Positions 8,027 through 16,900 of a stretch of DNA of 58,901 bases are shown piece by piece; within the stretch, counting starts at the first letter, position 1, and each line of letters opens with the position of its first letter. The stretch covers positions 1 to 58,901 of the forward strand of contig JAFMDF010000018.1 of the NCBI GenBank assembly GCA_017857395.1, written 5' to 3'. This DNA is from Bacteroidota bacterium (lineage in GTDB: Bacteria; Bacteroidota; Bacteroidia; Chitinophagales; Saprospiraceae). Position numbers and translations under genes: made by a program. The notes under the pieces are model-generated. The model saw only the letters and a program-made list of their open reading frames with translations, searched no databases and was not told where the DNA came from.

Positions 8027-9979
8027 TTACGGAATCATCACCCTACAATCCCCACCAAAACACCCCATATCCGCCTTAGTCAACAACTCCCCATGCACCA
8101 ACTGGCAAGCCTCATTTTTAAAATCACTTAAAAAGCCTTCAAAATCAGCCATAGTCGTCGGCAATTTTTCACTCGGTAATTTTTCGATACTTACCTTTTC
8201 AATTTGCTGGAATTGTTCGGCAATCGTCGGTAAATGATTAATTTTTTCTAGGTAGGCTTCAAATAAAGGCTTTTCTAGTTGATTTAGGCTATCAGGCTGT
8301 GGATAACGTTTATTGAGCTGTTGTAAAGCTTTTAGTTGAATATCGCTAAAACATTTGCGGTATTTTAGTTGCTGGTTTTTCAACGCAAATAAAGCCGTTC
8401 TACGCTCATCGTCAATGGATTGCTGAATGCGTTGAATTTGGTCATCCGCTTCGTGCTGACAACTAGCGCATAAAGGATATTGCTTTTTGAGGGTTTGCAA
8501 TTTTTCGACTCGCTTTTGTTTGTCGCCAACAGGTGGGACATTAAAAACTTGTGGATGAAAATTGGCTTCTATTTGATTAATTTGTTCTCTAATTTTATAA
8601 AACAAATCTCCTTCTATTTGCGTCACTTCACTAGTAATTCGACGATAAGTCGCTAATTGTTTTAAGTAATTATATAAGTCTGCAGGTGGTGTTCTTTCTA
8701 AATCTGTTTTATCCAAAGTCGCTAAAATAGTTGGTACTTGTCCGATGTCTTTGAGCTGTTGGTCTTGGAATAAAATATTATCAATTAACTTAAAAAATTT
8801 ATAATAAGTTACTTTATAATTCGCCTCAAAATAAGCCAATTTATCTACATCTTTCTCTACTCTTGCTAATTCCTTTTGATACTTATTGCCTAAGTCGTAA
8901 TGTTGTTGGGCAATGCGTAACATCAACTCATTATCTACTTTTCCTTTATCTTTTCCTCGTTGATAATTTTCGCAATTCCGCTTCATGTCAATCGCTTCTC
9001 GCAATAAAGCCAAAAAAGCTTCCTCGGTTTGATATTGATTGCCATTTTTGCGAAATTCTTGCAAATTATAGAGGCGTTCGTCAAAATAAGGCTGCGTGAT
9101 AGCGACATTTAATTTATGCGATTCTGGCAGCGAGTACGCCGATTTATAGCGCATCACAACCAAATAGGGGTGGTTCTTGAATCTTGACAACCGACTTGGA
9201 CGATCTTTTAATTGCGCTTCCGTTATCGTTGATTTTCCTTGTAAATCTGACCACATATTTCCTTTGAAGGTTTTGACTAAAGGTTGAAAATCCCATTTGA
9301 TTTGATAAATCGAAGCAGATTGTAAGCGATATTCAAAATCTTCGTTGCCTGGTAAAATAGGAATCGTAAATTCAGAGACTATTTTTCCTCGATATTTATC
9401 TTCAAAGAAATCTTGTGCTTTGCGCATCACACTGGCGATTCCAGGGTTTTGGAATATCCGATTGGCTAATATCTTATTAACACTCGAAGAAATTTGGTAG
9501 GCTACTTCTAAGAGTTGATTTTTTTTAATGGCTTCAATTTTAGCTTTGGCTTCTAAGCCTCTGCCATTCAATTCTTCATCCGTAATTCGGTCAATGATTT
9601 TGCCTTGATTTCTAGGTACTTGAAAAGACTTGGAATTGTGGACATCAAAAGCATAGAGTGGAAAATCAATCATGTCGTTTTCCTGCTTCGGATTAGGTAA
9701 TTGTAAGGAAAAATAGAGGGATTCTATGATATCAAAATTCCGAATCCCCGTTTGTTTCCTTTCTTCTTTATCTAGATTTTCTGGATTGAATAATTCTAAG
9801 GTTTTATCTTCATTAATAAGATAAACCGCAACGGAATTATAATGGTATTCAGGAGAAAGTTGTTCTTTGCTTTGCCATGTACCAACGGGTGCAGCATGAA
9901 TACCTATATTCTGAGCAAATAAAAACAAGGGACTAACTAACTGGATAACAAACAAAAACAAATAACGATAATTCAACAT
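8027..9979 (-). CDS. Large secreted protein of unknown function
   Basis: The 650-aa product has a signal peptide (MLNYRYLFLFVIQLVSPLFLFAQ), which sets the start at ATG 9979 rather than the longer frame to 10018. No catalytic motif was recognised. The N-terminal half looks alpha/beta with charged strands. The C-terminal half is helical and rich in Gln, Lys and Glu, consistent with coiled coils (about residues 330-600). CASCQHEADDQIQ and the C-terminal GCFGGDCRVMIP provide two Cys pairs. It is likely periplasmic or an outer-membrane-associated structural protein. The next gene downstream, on the plus strand at 7418, converges on it. Confidence 0.7.
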   Translation of the reverse strand: MLNYRYLFLFVIQLVSPLFLFAQNIGIHAAPVGTWQSKEQLSPEYHYNSVAVYLINEDKTLELFNPENLDKEERKQTGIRNFDIIESLYFSLQLPNPKQENDMIDFPLYAFDVHNSKSFQVPRNQGKIIDRITDEELNGRGLEAKAKIEAIKKNQLLEVAYQISSSVNKILANRIFQNPGIASVMRKAQDFFEDKYRGKIVSEFTIPILPGNEDFEYRLQSASIYQIKWDFQPLVKTFKGNMWSDLQGKSTITEAQLKDRPSRLSRFKNHPYLVVMRYKSAYSLPESHKLNVAITQPYFDERLYNLQEFRKNGNQYQTEEAFLALLREAIDMKRNCENYQRGKDKGKVDNELMLRIAQQHYDLGNKYQKELARVEKDVDKLAYFEANYKVTYYKFFKLIDNILFQDQQLKDIGQVPTILATLDKTDLERTPPADLYNYLKQLATYRRITSEVTQIEGDLFYKIREQINQIEANFHPQVFNVPPVGDKQKRVEKLQTLKKQYPLCASCQHEADDQIQRIQQSIDDERRTALFALKNQQLKYRKCFSDIQLKALQQLNKRYPQPDSLNQLEKPLFEAYLEKINHLPTIAEQFQQIEKVSIEKLPSEKLPTTMADFEGFLSDFKNEACQLVHGELLTKADMGCFGGDCRVMIP

Positions 9980-10052
9980 AGACGTATGATTGCATGGGTT
10001 TAGGTTTATAGAACGCAAAAAATCGTAAGAGTTGCATTTTCAACTGCTCTTT

Positions 10053-10094
10053 TTTTACAGGATGACTGGATTTTGCAGGATTAACCCGATGGGG
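10053..10094. repeat. Phrase repeat (ACAGGATGACTGGATTTTGCAGGAT type)
   Basis: The spacer between two secreted-protein genes contains repeated (A/G)CAGGAT words. A similar phrase built on ACAGGATAACAGGATGATG lies at 53730-53772. It is a short degenerate tandem repeat with no coding potential. Confidence 0.4.
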
Positions 10095-10155
10095 AACTTA
10101 GGAACTGTGCTTATAGATTTGACAACGTCAATACTCATCATTTATAACTCATCAC

Positions 10156-10749
10156 TCACCACTCCACTAAATCTGCTCTAGGGCAGCGTTTAAAAACAGA
10201 AAAATCATCGACTAAGATATTGCCAGGATATGGCACATAAATACTTTTAGCATAATAAGCTTCTATAATAAGATAATCATAGGTTTCTTTTGGAAAAACA
10301 TCAAATTTATACGCTTCCCATTCTGTATGGCTAATGGCTTTCGATTCGCATAATAATTGGCTTTTTTCACAAAAAGATTTGCCACCATAAATACGCAATC
10401 GGACGGGGATATTATAATTGACGTAGCTTTTAGAATGCGCCAATTGGACGGTAAAAGAATAACATTCTTTGGCTTCCATCGGGCTGGTTAGGCGTTGACC
10501 AATGACTTCATACGAACCATCTTGCCGAGTAATTAAGCCTACATAGGTTTCTCCATCATAAGGTTCTAAATAGACGCCCCAGAAGCCGGGTAAAATATCG
10601 GGCGTAGAGCCTTTTTTACAGCTGTGCCACCGTTGGGGCATCGTGGCATCTTGTGGTTCATCTTCAAAAGAGGCATTTTCCAAGCGAATGTCTTGGGCAA
10701 AGGCGAAAAAAGGGCTGCAAATTAGAAACAAAAAGATGGTCTTCTTCAT
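10156..10749 (-). CDS. Secreted jelly-roll-like protein, unknown function
   Basis: The 197-aa product starts with a signal peptide (MKKTIFLFLICSPFFAFAQ), which places the start at ATG 10749. The body begins LENASFEDEPQDATMPQRW and ends NILVDDFSVFKRC. This beginning-and-end pattern is seen in beta-sandwich, carbohydrate-binding-like domains at the N-termini of Bacteroidota OmpA-type proteins. There is no OmpA peptidoglycan-binding domain here, so it may be a stand-alone binding module. It lies 176 bp upstream of another secreted unknown on the same strand. Confidence 0.65.
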   Translation of the reverse strand: MKKTIFLFLICSPFFAFAQDIRLENASFEDEPQDATMPQRWHSCKKGSTPDILPGFWGVYLEPYDGETYVGLITRQDGSYEVIGQRLTSPMEAKECYSFTVQLAHSKSYVNYNIPVRLRIYGGKSFCEKSQLLCESKAISHTEWEAYKFDVFPKETYDYLIIEAYYAKSIYVPYPGNILVDDFSVFKRCPRADLVEW

Positions 10750-10876
10750 TAAATAAAAGTGAATAGGTCTAAGCAAGATGCCCAAAAATAGCTATTTTTT
10801 TATTGGCAATTCAATGCTAATTTTGGATAAAAACGTCAATAACCTTTCATTAACCCAGATAAGCAAGAAAAATTGT

Positions 10877-10884
10877 TAATTTTG
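10877..10884 (+). promoter_or_regulatory. Possible Bacteroidota -7 box upstream of ftsX
   Basis: TAATTTTG matches the Bacteroidota -7 consensus TAnnTTTG about 200 bp upstream of ftsX. No convincing -33 TTTG is seen at the expected spacing, so this is a weak call. Confidence 0.25.
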
Positions 10885-10893
10885 CGATTGAAT

Positions 10894-10940
10894 AACGGAT
10901 AAAAATAAGTTGAACAACTTACAATTAATTCCCCACGGAT
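10894..10940. repeat. Dispersed AACGGATAAAAA..TTCCCCACGGAT repeat, copy 1
   Basis: This 47-bp segment is nearly repeated at 56740-56787: both have AACGGAT, a run of A, TAAGTTG, a variable stretch, then ATTCCCCACG(G/A)AT. The second half recurs as a double CCCCACGGAT at 41959-41993. It is intergenic in all cases. Confidence 0.6.
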
Positions 10941-10990
10941 ATTAGCTGTTCTTTTTCAACATTCCTAAATAATAAAATGCAGGTTAATGA

Positions 10991-11058
10991 ATTAATGAGA
11001 TGATAAGTCAATGAGTCCCACCTCATCGCCTTATCATCTCATTACCTCATCACCTCCT
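10991..11058. repeat. Hairpin-forming phrase repeat before ftsX
   Basis: TAATGAGATGATAAG pairs with CTTATCATCTCATTA. The right arm continues as repeated CTCATTACCTCATCACCTC words almost up to the ftsX start codon. It belongs to the same phrase type as 12068-12114. Confidence 0.55.
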
Positions 11059-11083
11059 ATTTAACTAACTTTTTAATCAACCC

Positions 11084-11965
11084 ATGTCCGATTTACTAGG
11101 TAAATCTCCACCAAGGCGAGCTAAACCCAATTATGCTTATTCCATTGTCAGTGTGGCATTGGTGCTATTTCTATTGGGCTTTTTTGGGTTGATTTTATTG
11201 CAAACTCAGCGATTAATTGAGATATTCAAAGAAAGAGTAACGGTTTTGATTGAGATTGAACCAGGAGCGGATGAATTATCAGTCAATACTTTGACGCAGG
11301 ATTTGCAGGCGATGGACTATACCAAAAAAGGAAGTATCAAATATATTTCAAAAGAAGAAGCTATTCAAGAGTTGCAGCAAGATTTTGGCGAAGAGTTCAT
11401 GGCATTAGATTTACCAAATCCGCTATACAACGTTATCACCTTTAATGTCCAATCAAAATATATGGAATCTGATTTATTAAGTCAGATTAAGAAAAACTTT
11501 AAGACCAGAGCTTACGTAAACGATGTATATTACCAAGAAGGCTTGGTAAATATTATCGCGAAAAATATGAAAAAAATGAGTTGGTTTGCCCTTGGGTTTA
11601 GCTTACTTTTTTTAATTGTAGCCATTACTTTGATTCATAATACCATCCGATTAGCGCTTTATTCCAATCGTTTTTTAATCAAAAATATGGAATTAGTAGG
11701 TGCTTCTTGGGGCTTTATCAGTCGGCCTTATATCAAAAAAAGTATTTGGCATGGCGTTTTGAGTGCCATCTTGGCGATAGGTGCTTTACTTTTAGTACTT
11801 TTGTTGGCGCAACGAGAAATCGTAGAATTAAAGGCCTTACAAAATGTCGTTAGTTCTTTGGTATTATTTGCTACCTTACTCCTATTGGGTGTATTAATAA
11901 GTAGCGTCAGTACTTGGTATGTGATTAATAAATATTTAAAAATGCGCTTGGATGACTTGTATTAG
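11084..11965 (+). CDS. ftsX: Cell division protein FtsX
   Basis: The 293-aa protein is the membrane subunit of the FtsEX ABC-type complex, which at the division site couples ATP hydrolysis by FtsE to peptidoglycan hydrolase activation outside the membrane. It has a short cytoplasmic N-terminus, a first membrane segment at about residues 20-45, a large extracytoplasmic loop (about 46-170) and three further membrane segments in the C-terminal half, with NTIRLALYSNRFLIKNMELVGAS as the typical cytoplasmic coupling region. The gene order ftsX-DUF3098-uppP is conserved in Bacteroidota and supports the call. ftsE is not in the window. Confidence 0.93.
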   Translation: MSDLLGKSPPRRAKPNYAYSIVSVALVLFLLGFFGLILLQTQRLIEIFKERVTVLIEIEPGADELSVNTLTQDLQAMDYTKKGSIKYISKEEAIQELQQDFGEEFMALDLPNPLYNVITFNVQSKYMESDLLSQIKKNFKTRAYVNDVYYQEGLVNIIAKNMKKMSWFALGFSLLFLIVAITLIHNTIRLALYSNRFLIKNMELVGASWGFISRPYIKKSIWHGVLSAILAIGALLLVLLLAQREIVELKALQNVVSSLVLFATLLLLGVLISSVSTWYVINKYLKMRLDDLY

Positions 11966-12067
11966 GACGCTACACAGTTAATGTGTGTACGGTTTACAAT
12001 CAAAAAGCATTGATATAGTAAATAAAAAATTTTGAATTATTTGGTTAGGTGTTATTTCGGCTATTTG

Positions 12068-12114
12068 TTACCTCGTAACCTCATAACCTTATAACTTCAT
12101 AACCTCATTACCTT
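12068..12114. repeat. Phrase repeat before the DUF3098 gene
   Basis: Five consecutive variants of an ACCTCATAA word (CCTCGTAA, CCTCATAA, CCTTATAA, CTTCATAA, CCTCATTA) fill the last 50 bases before the DUF3098 start codon. No Shine-Dalgarno site is present. Confidence 0.5.
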
Positions 12115-12122
12115 AAATTAAA

Positions 12123-12488
12123 ATGAGTAAAGCCAGAAAAAAGGTTTCCCCAAAGAAAAAAACAACAGGAGCAAATAATAATGCAGTTAGTGCTACCAAA
12201 GCAGCTCCAAAAAAGAGACTCCAACCTACTCGTTCTAGAAAAAAATCGAGTGTGGCTACCCTACCGAAAGAACCATTAATTTTCGGTAAGCAAAATTATA
12301 TATGGATGGGCATTGGTTTTGGTTTGGTTGCTTTAGGTATGCTTTTAATGAGTGGCGGCGCTATGCCTAGCCCAGATGTCTGGGATGAAAGCATTATTTA
12401 TAGTTTTAGACGAACCGTTTTAGCGCCATTTTTGATGCTCGTAGGATTAGTCGTAGAAGTTTATGCGATTTTTTTAAAAGATAAGTAG
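12123..12488 (+). CDS. DUF3098 membrane protein
   Basis: The 121-aa protein has a very basic, low-complexity N-terminus (residues 1-55, rich in Lys, Arg, Ser and Thr) followed by two membrane segments (about 60-80 and 97-117) joined by a short loop with PSPDVWDE. This is the DUF3098 layout found in Bacteroidota between ftsX and uppP. Its molecular role is unknown; conserved placement suggests work in envelope assembly or division at the inner membrane. The long basic tail may contact membrane phospholipid or DNA, which is inference. Confidence 0.85.
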   Translation: MSKARKKVSPKKKTTGANNNAVSATKAAPKKRLQPTRSRKKSSVATLPKEPLIFGKQNYIWMGIGFGLVALGMLLMSGGAMPSPDVWDESIIYSFRRTVLAPFLMLVGLVVEVYAIFLKDK

Positions 12489-12504
12489 CTGTTTTAATAT
12501 TATT

Positions 12505-12590
12505 TATTCTAAAATAAATCGTAGAAGAAGAGCTTCCATCCCGATAGTATCTGGAAAATGCTGGAAGTACCACCTAAGTCTTTTAGAATA
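12505..12590. repeat. REP-like element, copy 1, after the DUF3098 gene
   Basis: ATTCTAAAA and TTTTAGAAT bracket an 84-bp segment with an internal imperfect stem (GCTTCCA against TGGAAG). The left part, TTCTAAAATAAATCGTAG, is repeated at 34234-34255. Both copies start shortly after a stop codon, like REP elements. Confidence 0.6.
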
Positions 12591-12756
12591 AAATCTAATG
12601 CTTCATTTAAATGCTGTTTTGTATATTCAATTAGACAATTTTGAATATAAACGTTGAATTTTCATACAACAAAACAACACTAAGCAAATTTTAAAACCTG
12701 CTTTTTTTGAAAATTGAACATTAAAAATTTTAAATTAAAAATTAAGACACTATAAC

Positions 12757-12788
12757 AATGACATCCTCTTTCAATAGAGGATGTCATT
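12757..12788 (+). terminator. Hairpin in the uppP leader
   Basis: AATGACATCCTCT pairs perfectly with AGAGGATGTCATT around a 6-base loop and is followed by an A/T-rich stretch, 20 bp before the uppP ATG. It could end the ftsX-DUF3098 transcript or act as an attenuator-like structure for uppP. It lacks a clean T-run. Confidence 0.55.
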
Positions 12789-12808
12789 ATTATTTCAAAT
12801 AATTGATA

Positions 12809-13594
12809 ATGAGTATAATAGATGCCATCATATTAGGAATCATTCAAGGATTAACAGAATTTTTGCCTGTAAGTAGTAGTGGACATATTGAGATTGGGCA
12901 GGCACTTTTAGGAACGGAAAGTTTAAAAGAAAATGAGCAATTACTTAGTGTGGTTTTGCATGCAGCTACGGCATTAAGTACGATGTGGGTTTTTAGAAAA
13001 GATATTGGGGAAATTATCAAAGGTTTATTTCAGCCAGCATGGAATGAAGAATGGCAATTTGCGGTAAAAGTTATCATCTCCATGATTCCAGCAGCAATAG
13101 TAGGTCTTTTCTTTGATGAGATATTGGAAACTTTGTTTGAAGGGCAATTGAAATTAGTTGGTGCGATGCTGTTCATTACAGGTGCTTTATTATTTCTAGC
13201 AGACCGTGCTAAAAATACAAACAAAGAGGTTAGCTTTTGGCATGCCGTTATTATTGGACTGGCTCAAGCTATCGCTATTTTACCAGGTATTTCTCGATCG
13301 GGGGCAACTATTTCTACTTCTGTATTATTGGGAATTGATAGAGAAAAAGCTGCTCGTTTCTCTTTTTTAATGGTCGTCCCATTGATTTTAGGAAAAATGT
13401 CAAAGGATGTTTTAGATGGTAAATTTCAAATGACCGAAGAGTTAGCATTGCCATTAGTGGCGGGCTTTATGGCTGCTTTTTTTACAGGACTAATTGCTTG
13501 TCTTTGGATGATTCAATTAGTCAAACATAGCAAATTGAGCTGGTTTGCCATTTATTGTTTTATTGTAGGTACGATTGCCTTTGTATATGGCTAA
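12809..13594 (+). CDS. uppP: Undecaprenyl-diphosphatase
   Basis: The 261-aa polytopic membrane protein (about eight segments) recycles undecaprenyl diphosphate to the monophosphate carrier for peptidoglycan and glycan export, and can confer bacitracin tolerance. The two family signatures are clear: GLTEFLPVSSSGH near the N-terminus and PGISRSGATISTSVLLG in the second half, containing the catalytic Glu, Ser, His and Arg positions. The ATG at 12809 is preferred to a TTG two codons earlier. The truB gene that often follows in this cluster is missing; a long AT-rich spacer follows instead. A terminator-like hairpin sits just ahead of the start. Confidence 0.95.
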   Translation: MSIIDAIILGIIQGLTEFLPVSSSGHIEIGQALLGTESLKENEQLLSVVLHAATALSTMWVFRKDIGEIIKGLFQPAWNEEWQFAVKVIISMIPAAIVGLFFDEILETLFEGQLKLVGAMLFITGALLFLADRAKNTNKEVSFWHAVIIGLAQAIAILPGISRSGATISTSVLLGIDREKAARFSFLMVVPLILGKMSKDVLDGKFQMTEELALPLVAGFMAAFFTGLIACLWMIQLVKHSKLSWFAIYCFIVGTIAFVYG

Positions 13595-13943
13595 TAGTTT
13601 ACATTTAGTTGATTAAACACATTTTAATTGATTTCTATTTGATTATCACCTGATTTTTGCCGAAATTTATCGTTGGTAAAAAGAACTATTCCTGTGGACT
13701 AAATTAATAAATAGGAAATAAATCCTTGATTTTCAATTATTTATAATTTATTTTCTTATCTATTCTTTAAGAAAATTTTAACCGATTTCTTTGTGACGCT
13801 TTGGTTAAATTTCGTCAAAAGAAAGTATTTACCCACAGTTTATACGACCTTTTTTGCAACCAAAACTTACAACAAACACCAACGGATAAGACCAGTTTTG
13901 TGCTATTGAATCGAGTTCCTTGTCTGTCAGAAATCGATTATTT
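13595..13943. other. AT-rich spacer before the giant M36 protease
   Basis: The 349-bp region is very AT-rich. It must hold the promoter of the protease gene, but no convincing TTTG/TAnnTTTG pair was found. No gene, tandem repeat or strong hairpin was seen. Confidence 0.4.
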
Positions 13944-16900
13944 ATGAAAACGGTCTTGCACCATTACTTCCTATTGTGCTTCCTTTTATTAGGTCATATC
14001 GCCTTAGGGCAGGACGTAGGACTCAATATCGCTAACTCGGAAATAGAACAACTCGCAGAAGAAAAGAATTATTCCCCTACCGACATCACAGGTACAATTA
14101 TCTCCGATGATTATGTTTCTGGAGGCATTCGCCACATTTACTACCAACAAACAATTGATAATATAGGCATTTATGGCACAAGTGGCGCAGTTCACTTGAA
14201 AGGGGATGAAATTATTGCTTCCAATCTTAATTTTTTACCTCAGGTAGAAAAACGAAATATTGGCAGTCAATTTCGAGTACGAGCGCTACAAGCTTTAGCA
14301 AGATTGGCTACAGACAGAGGTTATCCGATTAGCCAAACAGAAGTGGTGGTTTTAGAAGCAAATGAATCAGCTCCTGGGAAAAACACGCTCGTTCAAGCAA
14401 ATGGTATTTCTAATCGAGTCATTCCATTAAAGCTAGTTTATTTTACAGATCCAGCAGCAGGCCAAGATATTCAATTAGCATGGAGTGTTTTTATTGATGA
14501 AGTAGCAGGTTCAGCCTACAAAAATTATATGGTTAGTGCAGCTACAGGCGCCGTCTTATTTGAGAACAATTTAACCATTAATTGTACTTTTGACCACGAC
14601 CATAGTAGGCACCAACATCGAGCAATTACTGGTCATGCGAATCCAGCACCATCAACAACGCTCAAAAATACTTACCAAACAGACAGCCTTTATAATGTCT
14701 TACCTTTTTCCATTGAAAGTCCAAATTTTGGAGACAGAGCTATTTTGGCAAATCCTTGGGAAAATCCAATAGCATCCCCCAACGGCTGGCATCGTATTGC
14801 GAGCATTGATTATCAATACACCATTGGTAATAATGTAGATGCCTACTCCGACAGAGATAATACCAACGACCCTACTGGCGCCAATAATGCCAGAGCTTTC
14901 GGTGGTCCTGATTTAGTATTTGACCATCCTTGGGATCCTAATGGTACGCAAACTGATTATACTAAGGCAGCTATTACCAATCTATTTTATATGAATAATG
15001 TCGCACACGATATTTTTTATAATTATGGATTTGATGAAGTTTCTGGTAATTTTCAAGAAGAAAATTTTGATAAAGGAGGGAATGGAAGTGATGCGGTCAA
15101 GGCCGAAGCACAAGATGCTTCTGGATCATGTAATGCCAATATGTCTACCCCAGGAGATGGCGCGAATCCTCGAATGCAAATGTATTTATGTGCTGGAAAA
15201 GATGGAGATTATGACAATGGCGTAATTTTACATGAATATGGACATGGGGTTTCTAATCGGCTAACAGGTGGACCTCAAGCAGTATCTTGTTTAGGAAATG
15301 TTGAACAAATGGGCGAAGGTTGGTCAGACTTTTTTGGGATGATTTTGACCATGAAAGCTGCTGATATAGCGACTACTAATCGGACTATTGGCACATTTAT
15401 GTTCAATCAAGAAGCTAATGGCGCAGGGTTACGGCCTTACCCCTATACAACCGATATGGGGGTCAATCCAATGACTTATAAAACTATTGATGACGAAGGT
15501 ATCACTCGACCTCATGGTGTAGGTGCCGTTTGGGCAACAATGCTTTGGGATTTGAATTGGGCATTAATTAATCAATACGGCTGGGATGCAGATGTATATA
15601 ATGGCACTGGCGGTAATAATCTCGCTTTACGTCTAGTAATGGAAGGCTTAAAAATACAGCCTTGTTCTCCTGGTTTTGTGGATGCAAGAGATGCTATTCT
15701 TGCTGCAGATTTAGCCTTAAATAATGGCGTCAATCGTTGTATTATTTGGGAAGTTTTTGCTCGTAGAGGTTTAGGATACAGTGCAGATCAAGGTAGTTCC
15801 AATAGCCGAACGGATGGCGCAGAAGGCTATGATATGCCTCCAGAATGTACGATTGAATTGAAACATACTGTTGATAAAGCAGCAGCTTTTTTGGGCGAAC
15901 GTTTAACTTTTCAGTTAACAGCTATTAATCATCTAAATGCAATCGCACCCAATATTATTCTGACAGATACTATACCTAATAATGTGCAGTTTTATTCCGC
16001 ATCGCATGGAGGTGTCCTCAATGGAAATGTGGTGGAATGGCCTGCTTTGAGTTTAGCTGTAGGGGACACAAGTAGCGTAGAATTAAAAGTAACCATTAAC
16101 GATACTATCGACTTTGATGCAGACTTTTTAGATGATTCAGAAAGTGGTGGCGAAAAATGGAAAGTTGTACAAGCATCGGGCAATCATACTTGGAATTTAC
16201 AAAGTGAATACTTTTTTAGCCCTTCTAATAGTTGGTTTATTACCAATGCTACGACGACTACTGAAACACATCTGGTTTTAAAAAACCCTTTATCTTTAAC
16301 CGATTCTAGTGAATTGTCTTTTAATCATTATTTTGATTTAGAAGACCGTTATGATTTTGGTTTAGTGGATATTTCTATTGACGGTGGGGAAACTTGGATT
16401 AATTTAGAAAATAATTTTACCCAAAACGGCTATAATAATTTTACCCAATTTGGACATAATGCCTTTAGTAAAACCAGTGCAGAAATTTTGCCCAATAATA
16501 ATGGATTTATTACTTCTAAAGCCGACCTCTCTTCTTATGCAGGTGAAGTAGCGATTATTCGATTTCGCTTATTAACAGATATTAATACCGCTAAATTTGG
16601 TTGGATTGTGGATGATATTGGCATTTCTAATACCAATTACGCTTTACCTAATTTTAGTAATATTCGCAATAACGAATATGATTTTGATACACAGGTCGAA
16701 ACGCCTGTTATCATTAGTCAATCTATGATCAATCATACGGTAGAAACCGTAGCAGATACTTTAATTACCGTTGAAAATACGGCTGCTAAAATTGCAGATG
16801 TACAAGCCAATGATATAGACGCGGATGGATTATTGGATACTTTAGTGACCACCATTCTGCAAACTCCAACTAATGGAACAACAACGGTCATCAATAACGA

